From NCBI GenBank assembly GCA_965369945.1, contig CBDUST010000014.1:1-30092 (forward strand): a stretch of 30,092 bases of DNA. The letters run 5' to 3'. Positions 16,562 through 24,663 of the stretch are shown in pieces. The DNA comes from JADFNO01 sp965369945. Lineage in GTDB: Bacteria; Planctomycetota; Phycisphaerae; Phycisphaerales; SM1A02. The notes under the pieces are model-generated. The model had not been told where the DNA came from and did not search any database. It saw only the letters and a list, made by a program, of their open reading frames with translations. Both the position numbers and the translations under genes were made by a program. Each line of letters opens with the position of its first letter. The stretch's first letter is position 1.

Positions 16562-16617
16562 GGCCCGCGCCTGTGTGGGGCGCGGACCGTGATATCACGC
16601 GTCAGTTACCTGACGCG
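16562..16617. other. Run of three palindromes; first is a minus-strand terminator-like hairpin
   Basis: Three adjacent inverted repeats lie between two secreted-protein genes. First, GGCCCGCGCC (16562-16571) pairs with GGCGCGGACC (16579-16588 region); on the minus strand this stem is followed by TTTTTCTCTTTCTC, which looks like an intrinsic terminator in that direction. Second, CGTGATATCACG (16588-16599) is a perfect 12-bp palindrome. Third, CGCGTCAG (16598-16605) and CTGACGCG (16610-16617) form a perfect 8-bp stem with a TTAC loop. The latter two lie in the likely leader of the beta-helix gene. Confidence 0.55.
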
Positions 16618-16651
16618 ATCAAAGGCTCCTAAGACATGAAGGAGAGAAACC

Positions 16652-18478
16652 ATGTCAATGTTATCGACAACGAAATATCGAAACTCTTGTTTGATTCTAG
16701 CGATGTTCTTCGCCCTGCTTCTTCATTGCTCTGCAAATGGGCAGACTGTCTTGCGCGTAGATGGAGACGATGGGCTGGCTGTGCCAAATCCACCGGATCC
16801 AGGCGATACTTGGTCTAACGCATACAAGTATCTCCAGGATGCGATCGCTCGCGCCGAAGTTCTCCTTGACTTTGATCCCTTCACGCCAGTCCACCTCTGG
16901 GTGGCGGCGACGGACGCGAGCAATCCCTATGTGCCTGATCGGGACGCCGCCAACCCCGGCGGCACCGGCGACCGGACGGCCACTTTTCTACTAGATTTCA
17001 ACAATATTCAGCTTCTCGGCGGGTTTCAAGGCAACGAGACGGACCCGGACGACCGCGACCCGGCTGAATACATTACGGTGCTCAGCGGCGAACTGGGTGG
17101 GGCGTGTGGCGATCCCAACGCCGGCGACTGCTTTTTCAAGAACCTCACACCCGGGTGCAACGATCTGTGCAATGGCCAACCCTGTCCCGGCTGCTGCCAA
17201 CTCGTCTGCGAAATAGATCCTAACTGCTGCCCCGACCTAGGGGTATGGGACGAAGTTTGCGTCGACATCGCTGGGCAAGAGTGTCCGCCGGCGAACCCGG
17301 CTGGCCCCCGGGCCTATCATGTGGTGACCGCCGATGGCGTAGATGACAGCGTCCGCATTGATGGATTCACCATTACCAGAGGACTTGCCGACGGTGGAGG
17401 AAGCGACGAAGTTGGCTCGGGGATGTCTATCGTAAGCGCCAGCCCGGCTGTCGTTCGCGTCACTTTCACTGACAACGCGGCGCCGGATCACGGCGGAGCC
17501 ATGAACATCACAGGTACGTCCGACCCACTGGTGGTCAATACGCTCTTTATCGACAACACTGGCCACGAGGCCGGGGCGCTCCATACTGAAGCTGGAAGCG
17601 CTGGCGGGACGTTCGTCAATTGCCTCTTTATTGATAATCACTCGGTTATCGAGGGTGGCGCGATCAATCCTGGTGGAGGCGAAACGCTCACGTTCGTCAA
17701 CTGCACGTTCGCGGATAACACGGTAGATGATCCAGATGGCGGCGGCGCGATCTTCACAGAGATAGGTGCCGGGCCGGTCAATCTGACCAACTGCATCCTC
17801 TGGGATAACGAAGCCGCAGGCCAGGCAGAGCAGATCGTTGATGATGTCGAGGTTGTTACCGTGACCTATAGCGATGTCGAAGGCGGCTGGGGTATTCCAG
17901 CGGATATGAACATCGACGATGATCCGCTGTTCTTTGATCCTGCCAACGGTAACTATCGCCTTGCTGCGGGCTCACCCTGCATCGAGAAGGGCGACCCCGA
18001 CGACAGTGTTATCACTGATGACATCTTCGACCTGGATAACGACGACGACCTCTTGGAACCGACGCCGGACCTCGACCTGGGAGATCGTATCGTTGACGAC
18101 TACGTTGATATGGGTGCGTACGAGTCGGTGCCGTGCCCGTGGGATTTGAACGGCGACTGCGTTGTCGGGGCAGGCGACGTACTGCTGTTGCTGCAGAACT
18201 GGGACGACCCGTACGACGCAGATGATTTGGACGACCTGCTGGCCGCCTGGGGCCCCTGCCCGTGCGATCCGGAAGCCGTGGTGCCGTCGCTCGAAGACGA
18301 GCTGGACGATGCGTGTCTGACCTCGGGCAATTGGGACGACTTCCTGGACAAGATGGGAAACGGCAGTGCAGCAGACAAGGAGAACTACCTCTGCTGGATG
18401 ATCCACTACCTGGATCATTGCACTCAGTGCTTCTGCCCGCATACCGGAGTGTGCCCCGGCGCCGATCCGTTCAATTGA
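16652..18478 (+). CDS. Secreted right-handed parallel beta-helix protein with Cys-rich insert and dockerin-type domain
   Basis: A 608-residue exported protein of unknown substrate. A strong AAGGAG precedes the ATG. The signal peptide (CLILAMFFALLLHCSANG) is followed by the planctomycete-type entry DTWSNAYKYLQDAIARAE and GGFQGNETDPDDRD, then from about residue 225 by beta-helix rungs (FTITRGLADGGG, NTLFIDNTGHEAGALH, VNCTFADNTV, NCILWDNEA, GNYRLAAGSPCIEKG, VDMGAYES). Such helices often bind or cleave polysaccharide, but no pectinase or lyase active site was recognised. A Cys-rich insert around 165-210 (LCNGQPCPGCC, PNCCPDLGVWDEVC) interrupts the start of the helix. A dockerin-like stretch (DLNGDCVVGAGDVLLLLQNW) begins near 497, and a further 80-residue acidic, Cys-containing tail follows. 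It lies 168 bp after another dockerin protein and ends before a clear terminator. Confidence 0.88.
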   Translation: MSMLSTTKYRNSCLILAMFFALLLHCSANGQTVLRVDGDDGLAVPNPPDPGDTWSNAYKYLQDAIARAEVLLDFDPFTPVHLWVAATDASNPYVPDRDAANPGGTGDRTATFLLDFNNIQLLGGFQGNETDPDDRDPAEYITVLSGELGGACGDPNAGDCFFKNLTPGCNDLCNGQPCPGCCQLVCEIDPNCCPDLGVWDEVCVDIAGQECPPANPAGPRAYHVVTADGVDDSVRIDGFTITRGLADGGGSDEVGSGMSIVSASPAVVRVTFTDNAAPDHGGAMNITGTSDPLVVNTLFIDNTGHEAGALHTEAGSAGGTFVNCLFIDNHSVIEGGAINPGGGETLTFVNCTFADNTVDDPDGGGAIFTEIGAGPVNLTNCILWDNEAAGQAEQIVDDVEVVTVTYSDVEGGWGIPADMNIDDDPLFFDPANGNYRLAAGSPCIEKGDPDDSVITDDIFDLDNDDDLLEPTPDLDLGDRIVDDYVDMGAYESVPCPWDLNGDCVVGAGDVLLLLQNWDDPYDADDLDDLLAAWGPCPCDPEAVVPSLEDELDDACLTSGNWDDFLDKMGNGSAADKENYLCWMIHYLDHCTQCFCPHTGVCPGADPFN

Positions 18479-18531
18479 CCCCCGCCCCCGGAAGCGCCCC
18501 CGCCCCTGCAACACCCCAAACCACACTCCTG

Positions 18532-18560
18532 GCCCCCGGCACCGCTGCCGGGGGCTTTTT
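18532..18560 (+). terminator. Rho-independent terminator after the beta-helix gene
   Basis: GCCCCCGGCA (18532-18541) and TGCCGGGGGC (18546-18555) form a perfect 10-bp GC-rich stem with the 4-base loop CCGC, directly followed by TTTTT. It is 54 bp after the stop codon of the beta-helix gene and oriented to end that transcript. Confidence 0.9.
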
Positions 18561-18661
18561 CGTCATGGAGGGGTGGTTGATCGCAGCTGCCCGCGGAGTT
18601 CATGACGCCGCCAAGGCCGGAGCGAACCCAACCACGTCGTGGCGGAGCCTGTGCTTTGACG

Positions 18662-19675
18662 ATGCGTTATCCTGGCAACAATGACCAGCCCATGCGAGCC
18701 ACGGTTGTGAGCCAAGGCGCCTCGGGCCCCATTCCCGCCGATACCCGTGGCTTGGCGACGGGACTGGCTGAGCCTCTCAGGCAGGCGTGTGACGATCGTC
18801 TCAGCGAGATCATCTGGTTCAAGGCGGATTGGCAGCGAGGTGGGGCGGCCACCGGCACGGCTCGATTTCGGCTTGAAGACGGCGACGATGTGCCGGTCGT
18901 TGTCAAACTCCCTGTGGTGCAGCGCGAACGGCTCTGGACCAGCCGGCTCCAGCGCGATCATGAGCATGCCGTGGTTCCAAAGCTCTACGCTTCAGGTGAC
19001 ACGCTCGGCGGATATGATCTGGCGTGGATTGTGATTGAGCACTTCCCACACGGACCGCTGGGACTTCACTGGGACGAAAGACACATCGAGCGCATGGCCG
19101 ACGCCGCGGCGCGATTCTACGCTGCCTCCTCGTCGTTTCCCGTGGATGAATCACCCAAGACCGAAGCTTGGCCCGAGCTGATTCGTGAGGCGCAACACAA
19201 CGTCAGGATCAACACTATTGCCAATACGCCGCGATGGAAGTCGGCGATGAAGTTGCTACGAGCGATGGTGACTGATCTTGTCAGCGAATGGAATGCTCGA
19301 TCCGTATGTGATTGGCTGCACGGTGATCTGCATTTGGCCAATGCCATGAGTCGCGAGTCGCTTGACACCGCAGAGGTGTATCTGATCGATTTGGCGGAGG
19401 TGCATGCGGGCCATTGGGTAGAGGATGCGATCTACCTTGAGCGGCAGTTGTGGGCTCGGCCGCAACGACTGCGCGCCGTCAAGCCGGTCAAAGCGATCGC
19501 CGACGCTCGGCGAAGCCGGGGTCTGCCGGTCGATGACGATTACCAGCGATTGGCGATGATCCGCCGCGCGCTTCTTGCCGCCACCGCGCCGCGGTTTCTC
19601 AAGACTGAAGGTCATCCCAAGCACCTGGAAGCCTGCCTTGATTGGCTTGAGCGAGCCTTGGTGGAGTTGAAGTAG
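18662..19675 (+). CDS. Aminoglycoside phosphotransferase-fold kinase (APH family), substrate unknown
   Basis: A small-molecule kinase of the APH/choline kinase fold, about 337 residues. Visible parts: the N-lobe beta strand with the likely ATP-binding lysine (VPVVVKLPVV, Lys82), the hinge region (DLAWIVIEHFPHGP), the catalytic loop HGDLHLAN at 220-227, and a metal-binding aspartate at 243 in YLIDLAEVHAGHWVEDAIYL, where the classic DFG-like IDFD/E is replaced by IDLAE. Members phosphorylate many alcohols (sugars, choline, antibiotics), so a resistance function should not be assumed. The start is uncertain: ATG at 18662 or 18692, neither with a good Shine-Dalgarno sequence. It follows a strong terminator, so it begins a new transcription unit. 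Confidence 0.82.
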   Translation: MRYPGNNDQPMRATVVSQGASGPIPADTRGLATGLAEPLRQACDDRLSEIIWFKADWQRGGAATGTARFRLEDGDDVPVVVKLPVVQRERLWTSRLQRDHEHAVVPKLYASGDTLGGYDLAWIVIEHFPHGPLGLHWDERHIERMADAAARFYAASSSFPVDESPKTEAWPELIREAQHNVRINTIANTPRWKSAMKLLRAMVTDLVSEWNARSVCDWLHGDLHLANAMSRESLDTAEVYLIDLAEVHAGHWVEDAIYLERQLWARPQRLRAVKPVKAIADARRSRGLPVDDDYQRLAMIRRALLAATAPRFLKTEGHPKHLEACLDWLERALVELK

Positions 19676-19790
19676 GCGGCGCCGGACGCCCGCCCGCAAC
19701 GCAAGCGCATTGCCTGTGCCGGAGCCCGCGTATACGATCACGATCTACCGGGGATTACCCCTGGGATCACCCCTGCCCGAGCACCGAATC

Positions 19791-20564
19791 ATGGATCGCA
19801 ACCGGCTGAAAGAGGTTCACCAGACTGACCTCACCGAGGGCAAGATCAACGAGGACTTCGTTGACTGGCTCAAGACGAAGGGACCGACGTGGCTGTTGTT
19901 GGTCCTTGTCGCCCTTGCGGCGTGGCTGCTGATCGTGCGATTCAAACAACAGAAGCAGGATCATCTCAACGCGGGTTGGGCGGCGTTCCTCTCGGCTCAA
20001 CTGCCCGGCACTCTCGAAGATGTGGCCGCAGAATACACCGATCTTTCCGGACTATCCAAACTGGCCAATCTCCGCGCCGCTGATTTCTACCTGCAGGCTG
20101 TCGTGACGCAGGTGCCGCTCGGCGCGGACCTGGCTGTGGCCGTGGTCGATCCACTGACGTACGAGGATCGAGAAGACTACCTGGCTCGTGCCGGTCGAAT
20201 CTATCAAGCCGTGATCGACGCCGATGAGGGATCGCTTGGCGACACGTTGTATGCGGTTGCCGCGATGAACGGGAAGGCCGCCGTCGCCGAGTCACGCGGT
20301 GAGAGTGAGAATGCGTGGCAGTGGTATCAACAGGCGGCCGATCGTGCTACGTTTCACTTCCCTCAACTTGCCGCGAGGGCTCGGGAGCTTGCCGAAACAG
20401 TCACCCGGTTCTCTGAGCCGATTTACCTTCCCGCTGAGGCCGATCTTCCGCCCGTCGCCGCGTCCACGGGTTTGGAGCGGGTGACCATCGATGTCGCGCT
20501 GCGCGAGTACCTTCAATCCGACGATCCTGCCGATGCCCTCATCTTCCCGCCACCAGCGCCCTAA
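19791..20564 (+). CDS. Membrane-anchored TPR-like protein, YfgM-like topology
   Basis: A 257-residue protein with one transmembrane helix near the N-terminus (about residues 33-50, WLLLVLVALAAWLLIVRF) and a large helical domain outside it. The cytoplasmic start (LTEGKINEDFVDWLKTKG) and helix-rich body (NAGWAAFLSA, ANLRAADFYLQA, YLARAGRIYQAVIDAD, NAWQWYQQAADRA) resemble tetratricopeptide-like anchored proteins such as YfgM, an ancillary partner of the Sec translocon. Sequence similarity is weak, and this is a topology-level call. ATG 19791 is chosen over an upstream in-frame codon at 19710, which would add a non-homologous leader. Its last 32 bases overlap the proposed start of the next gene, which suggests co-transcription with the pseudouridine synthase. 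Confidence 0.7.
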   Translation: MDRNRLKEVHQTDLTEGKINEDFVDWLKTKGPTWLLLVLVALAAWLLIVRFKQQKQDHLNAGWAAFLSAQLPGTLEDVAAEYTDLSGLSKLANLRAADFYLQAVVTQVPLGADLAVAVVDPLTYEDREDYLARAGRIYQAVIDADEGSLGDTLYAVAAMNGKAAVAESRGESENAWQWYQQAADRATFHFPQLAARARELAETVTRFSEPIYLPAEADLPPVAASTGLERVTIDVALREYLQSDDPADALIFPPPAP

Positions 20565-21699
20565 CGATCAGTTGGAGCTGATCGGCCCGGGTGGGAAGGT
20601 CGATCGCGAGAAGCTGTTCGCGTTGTATGAAGCGGAGAAAGGCGATGACGAATCGCCCATCTGCGTCCACTTCAAGCTCAGCCGTGATCTGAACAAGCGC
20701 GTTGACCGATATCTTGTCGATCGCATTCCGTTCCTAAGCCGAACGTCGCTGCAACGCATCATCAAGGAACAGGCAGTCACGGTGAATGGCCGGCTGCCCA
20801 AGCCATCGACGCGATTGCATCTTGATGACGAGGTTACGGTGGTGCTTCCTCCGCCACCGAGCACCGACATTCCCGCCGAGGACATCCCACTGAACATCCT
20901 GCATGAGGACGACGAGCTGATCGTGATTAATAAACGTGACGATATCATCGTCCATCCCGCCCGCGGCAATCGTTCGGGCACGCTCCTCAATGCGCTGGCT
21001 TATCACTTTCAGCACCGTTCCAGTGGAGCCCTCTCTAATGTCGGCCAAGAGTTGGCGCGCCCCGGCGTGGTGCATCGGCTCGATCGACACACTACCGGTG
21101 CGCTGGCATTCGCCAAATCCGAAACCGCGCACTGGCGGCTTGCCAAACAGTTCGAGCAACGACGAGTCAACAAGCGGTACTTGGCGATCGTGCATGGCCA
21201 GGTTGAACCGCGAGCCGACGTTATCGACATGCCGATGGGTAAGCATCCTACCGCGAAGGAAAAATATGCGGTGCGTTGGGACGACACGGGCAAGCCGTCT
21301 GTCACGATCTACCGCGTTCGTGAGGTGTATACCGACTTCACGCTGGTGGAGTTGGAACTCAAGACGGGACGTACTCATCAGATCCGAGTGCACATGTCGC
21401 ACCTTGGATACCCGATCGTGGGCGACGACATGTATGGAGGCCGACACCTGACTGTCGGCGACATCACCGGTCCGGCCGGCCCTCGGGATCGATCGCCGCG
21501 CGATTCGCTGATAACTCGACAGGCGCTCCACGCCGCACTGCTCGGCTTCAAGCATCCGATTACCGACGAACCGATGACGTTCGCCGCCCCACTGCCGGAG
21601 GATTTACACGATCTGGTGACGTTGCTCCGGGAATATCGCCTTGTCGAAGCACCCAAGGTGGCCGGAGCGACGCTCGATCTGGATCAAATGATCGCGTAG
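20533..21699 (+). CDS. RluA-family 23S/tRNA pseudouridine synthase
   Basis: Isomerises uridine to pseudouridine in structured RNA, probably 23S rRNA (RluC/RluD-like). An S4 RNA-binding domain comes first (about residues 47-104: KRVDRYLVDRIPFLSRTSLQ then VTVNG). The catalytic domain follows, with HRLDRHTTGALAFAK holding the catalytic Asp184, RYLAIVHG, the substrate-site arginine segment LKTGRTHQIRVHM and HLGYPIVGDDMYGG. The S4 plus RluA layout is typical of RluC/RluD; the target position cannot be read from the sequence. The start is uncertain. ATG 20533 is used, giving 388 residues; an upstream in-frame ATG at 20491 would lie deeper in the preceding gene. The region before the S4 domain (about 40 residues) is poorly conserved. 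Confidence 0.93.
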   Translation: MPSSSRHQRPNDQLELIGPGGKVDREKLFALYEAEKGDDESPICVHFKLSRDLNKRVDRYLVDRIPFLSRTSLQRIIKEQAVTVNGRLPKPSTRLHLDDEVTVVLPPPPSTDIPAEDIPLNILHEDDELIVINKRDDIIVHPARGNRSGTLLNALAYHFQHRSSGALSNVGQELARPGVVHRLDRHTTGALAFAKSETAHWRLAKQFEQRRVNKRYLAIVHGQVEPRADVIDMPMGKHPTAKEKYAVRWDDTGKPSVTIYRVREVYTDFTLVELELKTGRTHQIRVHMSHLGYPIVGDDMYGGRHLTVGDITGPAGPRDRSPRDSLITRQALHAALLGFKHPITDEPMTFAAPLPEDLHDLVTLLREYRLVEAPKVAGATLDLDQMIA

Positions 21700-21737
21700 T
21701 GGTCGGTCTTTGACGCTGCCGCCCGCTGGCGCCTTTC

Positions 21738-21983
21738 AGAGCAGTTTCACTAAAGACGTAGCGGCTGCGTGTGCGAGTCATCTAACGCCATGGTGATTTT
21801 GCCGGTCCAAACGGGTCGATCGGCGCGACTCCGGTGGCACGGGCATCCTGCCCGTGCAACGTATCATTCGCACGGGCGAGACGCCCGTGCCACTGAATCT
21901 TCGGATGGGCAGGTCTCCAGAGGCGACTCGCACGGGCAGGATGCCCGTGCCACCGGATATTACAAGAGCATTGAAACAGCTCT
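21738..21983. repeat. MITE-like repeat element, copy B
   Basis: Second copy of the element at 11089-11369. Ends are AGAGCAGTTTCA (21738-21749) and TGAAACAGCTCT (21972-21983), inverted with one mismatch. The left half aligns almost base for base with copy A (for example GTAGCGGCTGCGTG, AGTCATCT and ACGCCA). The interior has three palindromic units built on CACGGGCATCCTGCCCGTG, CACGGGCGAGACGCCCGTG and CACGGGCAGGATGCCCGTG, one more than copy A. It fills the convergent gap between the rluA-type gene and mraY and has no credible gene. Confidence 0.75.
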
Positions 21984-22056
21984 AGCCGCCCCAGCGTCCG
22001 GGCGTGCATGTACTGATTCTGAGTTATGTAAAACCCGTGGCCGGCTGATCCCGCGC

Positions 22057-23220
22057 CTACCGCAACTTGATCGAGACCAACGCGATCATTGCGAAGACGA
22101 CGGCGAGCACCCAGAACCGTGTCACAACTTGCGGTTCGGACCACCCGCCCAGATGGAAGTGATGGTGGACAGGCGAGCAGCGGAAGATGCGCTTCCCGCG
22201 AGTCCATTTGAAATAGCCGACTTGGAGGATGACACTGGCCATCTCCATAAAAAACACGCCGCCGATCACCAGCAAAAGGATTTCCTGGCGAATGGCGACG
22301 GCGATGTACGCCATCAACCCGCCCAGCGGCAGCGCACCGGTATCGCCCATGAAGACTTGCGCCGGCGCGCAGTTGAACCACAGGAACCCCAGGCACGCCC
22401 CGGCCATGGACCCGGTCACGATCATCAGCTCCTTGGAGCCGTCGATGTGGGGGAACAACAAGAACCGAGCGGTGTCGAAGCTTCCGGCGATAAAGCACAG
22501 AACCATCAACGCAAACGACGCTACCGCCAATGAACCGGCGGCCAAGCCGTCCATGCCGTCGGTGAGGTTTACCGCGTTCGATGTGCCGGCGATCAAAAAC
22601 GTGGCGATGAGCACAAACGCAACGCCGCCGAGCACGATCACTGAGCTTTCAAGCTCGGTCGTTCCCGGTTGGTAGGTGCGCTGAAACGGCAGGTTCAGCA
22701 CATGGGTAATTTCCCTACCCATACCGTGGCGATGCAGGAAGTACCCTGCCACAGCACCGATCCCGAGTTGGAACAACAGTTTTTCCCAAGCGTGCAGACC
22801 CTCGCGCGAACCGGGCGCACGGCGAGCGGAGGTGAGCTTCAGCCAATCGTCGAACCCGCCCAGAACGGCCAGCCATGCCAACACGATCATTGCGAGCATC
22901 ACGAACCGATTCGTCAGGTCGGCGAACAGCAGGATCGTCACAAACATCGATCCGCAAATCAGGATGCCGCCCATCGTTGGCGTCGCGGCCTTGCAGGCCA
23001 TGATCTCGTTGAGGTCCGCGTGATAAAACTCCGGCGAGTCGCCGATTTTCTGTTTGATCAGCCAACGGATCGTCTTACGCCCAAACAGCAGCACCACGAG
23101 GAAGCTGCAGACCACGGCGACGAACGCGCGAAACTCAAGCTGATAAAAGACCTGCAACAGCGAGTAGAGCCCGATCTCATCGAGCCAGTCGCTGGAATTT
23201 GTCAGCAGGTAGTACAGCAT
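22057..23220 (-). CDS. mraY: Phospho-N-acetylmuramoyl-pentapeptide-transferase
   Basis: Polytopic inner-membrane enzyme that attaches UDP-MurNAc-pentapeptide to undecaprenyl phosphate to make lipid I. It has about ten hydrophobic helices in 387 residues. Active-site motifs are present: GGFDDWLKLT (first Asp-Asp), NLTDGMDGLAAG, the FMGDTGALPLGG loop, and the cytoplasmic HHHFHLGGWSEPQVVTRFW signature. The ATG at 23220 lies 27 bp after the murF stop, so it is probably co-transcribed with murE and murF. Its presence with MurE and MurF shows that the organism has the lipid-linked peptidoglycan pathway, which fits the current view that planctomycetes do make a cell wall. Confidence 0.96.
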   Translation of the reverse strand: MLYYLLTNSSDWLDEIGLYSLLQVFYQLEFRAFVAVVCSFLVVLLFGRKTIRWLIKQKIGDSPEFYHADLNEIMACKAATPTMGGILICGSMFVTILLFADLTNRFVMLAMIVLAWLAVLGGFDDWLKLTSARRAPGSREGLHAWEKLLFQLGIGAVAGYFLHRHGMGREITHVLNLPFQRTYQPGTTELESSVIVLGGVAFVLIATFLIAGTSNAVNLTDGMDGLAAGSLAVASFALMVLCFIAGSFDTARFLLFPHIDGSKELMIVTGSMAGACLGFLWFNCAPAQVFMGDTGALPLGGLMAYIAVAIRQEILLLVIGGVFFMEMASVILQVGYFKWTRGKRIFRCSPVHHHFHLGGWSEPQVVTRFWVLAVVFAMIALVSIKLR

Positions 23221-23247
23221 GCGACTTTGACCCCAGTCCGGGAGTGG

Positions 23248-24663
23248 TCAGGCGGAGGAAGTGACAACAGTTTGCGCAACCTCCAGCGCGTCGAGCATCC
23301 GCTCTAAGCCAACGCTCCGGGAGCCTTTCAGCAACACCGTGTCGCCCGGCTGAACGATCTGCGCAGCGACTGCAGCAGTGCCTTCGTCCAGTTCGTCCAA
23401 GTGGGTCACCCGATCCGGGCCCCACGACTCCGTAAGCACTCGTGCCGTAGCACTAGACAACGGCCCGATCAGCACCGCGTGGGCAATCGGCAACATTTGG
23501 TCCAAGTCGATCACCGCTCGACCAATCTCAGCGTGCAGCGCTTCGGCCTTGGCCCCGAGCTCCAGCATGTCCCCCAGAATCACGACACGCCGATCGGCAT
23601 CAATCGTTAGTTCGGTGAAAGTGTTGAGGGCCGCGAGCATCGAATCCGGATTCGCGTTGTAGGCGTCGTTGTAGATTGTTATCTCGTCGAGCTTGTGGCA
23701 CGTCATCCGCATCGCGACCGGCTCGCATTGGGCGAGTCCTCGTTTGATCTTTTGATTAGAAAAACCCAATTGACGCCCTACCGCGACGGCCGCCAAAGCG
23801 TTAGTAGCATTGTGCGCACCGGGCAATCTCAAGGAAAATCGATCCTTCCCGTTCACCTCAAACCACCAGGCTCCATCACTTGCGCCGCGATCCGTAAGGC
23901 GAAAATCAGCATCTTCTGCTCGGCCGAACAAGACCATCGACTGCGCCTGGCCAGGGTAGTTGCGCAGTTGCGGCGCATCGACATTGATGATGCCTACGCC
24001 ATCTGATTGGAGGTGATCCAGGACCATCGCCTTTTCGCGGGCGACGTTTTCGATCGTTTCGAATCCCTCAAGATGCGCTCGACCAATGGACGTGATCACA
24101 GCGATGTTGGGCTGGGCGATACGTGCCAAGGCATTCACTTCGCCCAGCCGATTCGCGCCGATCTCGACAATGAGATATTTGTCATCACTGGTAGCGCTGA
24201 GGATGGTCAGCGGCACGCCAATGTCGTTGTTGAAAGATTTCGGAGCGGCCGTGCCGCGCATTTTCGTTGACAACACCGAGTCGATCAGGTGTTTGACGGT
24301 GGTCTTGCCAGCCGAACCGGTGATGGCGATGACCGTCGTATCAACAAGCGTCAAACGATACGCCGTCGCCAATCGCCCCAACGCCGTGCGAGTATCGTCC
24401 ACAAGCAAGACCGCAGGCCCTGCTGACAGTGTTTCCTCGCTTGGCTGTCGATCAACAATCAAAAGTCCTGCGCCGGCTCGCGTTGCCTCGTCAAGGTAAT
24501 CGTGTCCATCATGATGTTCGCCGCGAATCGCCACAAAAACCTTGCCGGTCAGATCCACGCGCGAATCGATCCCAATACCGTCAACGTCTACCGGCGCTTC
24601 CGGTGGCCGTACCCAGCGTCCCTTGCTCATACGGCGCAAATTCTTGGCGTAAAAGAACGTCAC
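23248..24663 (-). CDS. murF: UDP-N-acetylmuramoyl-tripeptide:D-alanyl-D-alanine ligase
   Basis: Cytosolic Mur ligase that adds D-Ala-D-Ala to UDP-MurNAc-tripeptide. Visible: N-terminal substrate domain (GIDSRVDLTGKVFVAIRGEH), P-loop GSAGKTT at 116-122, central-domain NDIGVPLTIL and EIGANRLGEV, the hinge to the C-terminal domain (LPGAHNATNALAAVAVG) and the MurF-specific YNDAYNANPDSMLAALNTF. The 471-residue length is normal. The start GTG at 24663 overlaps the murE stop (GTGA), another four-base coupling; an internal ATG 11 codons later is less likely because the coupling would be lost. Confidence 0.96.
   Translation of the reverse strand: MTFFYAKNLRRMSKGRWVRPPEAPVDVDGIGIDSRVDLTGKVFVAIRGEHHDGHDYLDEATRAGAGLLIVDRQPSEETLSAGPAVLLVDDTRTALGRLATAYRLTLVDTTVIAITGSAGKTTVKHLIDSVLSTKMRGTAAPKSFNNDIGVPLTILSATSDDKYLIVEIGANRLGEVNALARIAQPNIAVITSIGRAHLEGFETIENVAREKAMVLDHLQSDGVGIINVDAPQLRNYPGQAQSMVLFGRAEDADFRLTDRGASDGAWWFEVNGKDRFSLRLPGAHNATNALAAVAVGRQLGFSNQKIKRGLAQCEPVAMRMTCHKLDEITIYNDAYNANPDSMLAALNTFTELTIDADRRVVILGDMLELGAKAEALHAEIGRAVIDLDQMLPIAHAVLIGPLSSATARVLTESWGPDRVTHLDELDEGTAAVAAQIVQPGDTVLLKGSRSVGLERMLDALEVAQTVVTSSA

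Noticed and set aside
18662..19675. Antibiotic resistance gene (aminoglycoside phosphotransferase)
   Set aside because: Only the kinase fold is supported; the family covers many substrates and nothing here indicates resistance.
21769..22533. Open frames on both strands over repeat copy B and the mraY 3' end
   Set aside because: They start in the hairpin repeat (HGQDARAT) and continue antisense or out of frame to mraY; no independent family features.
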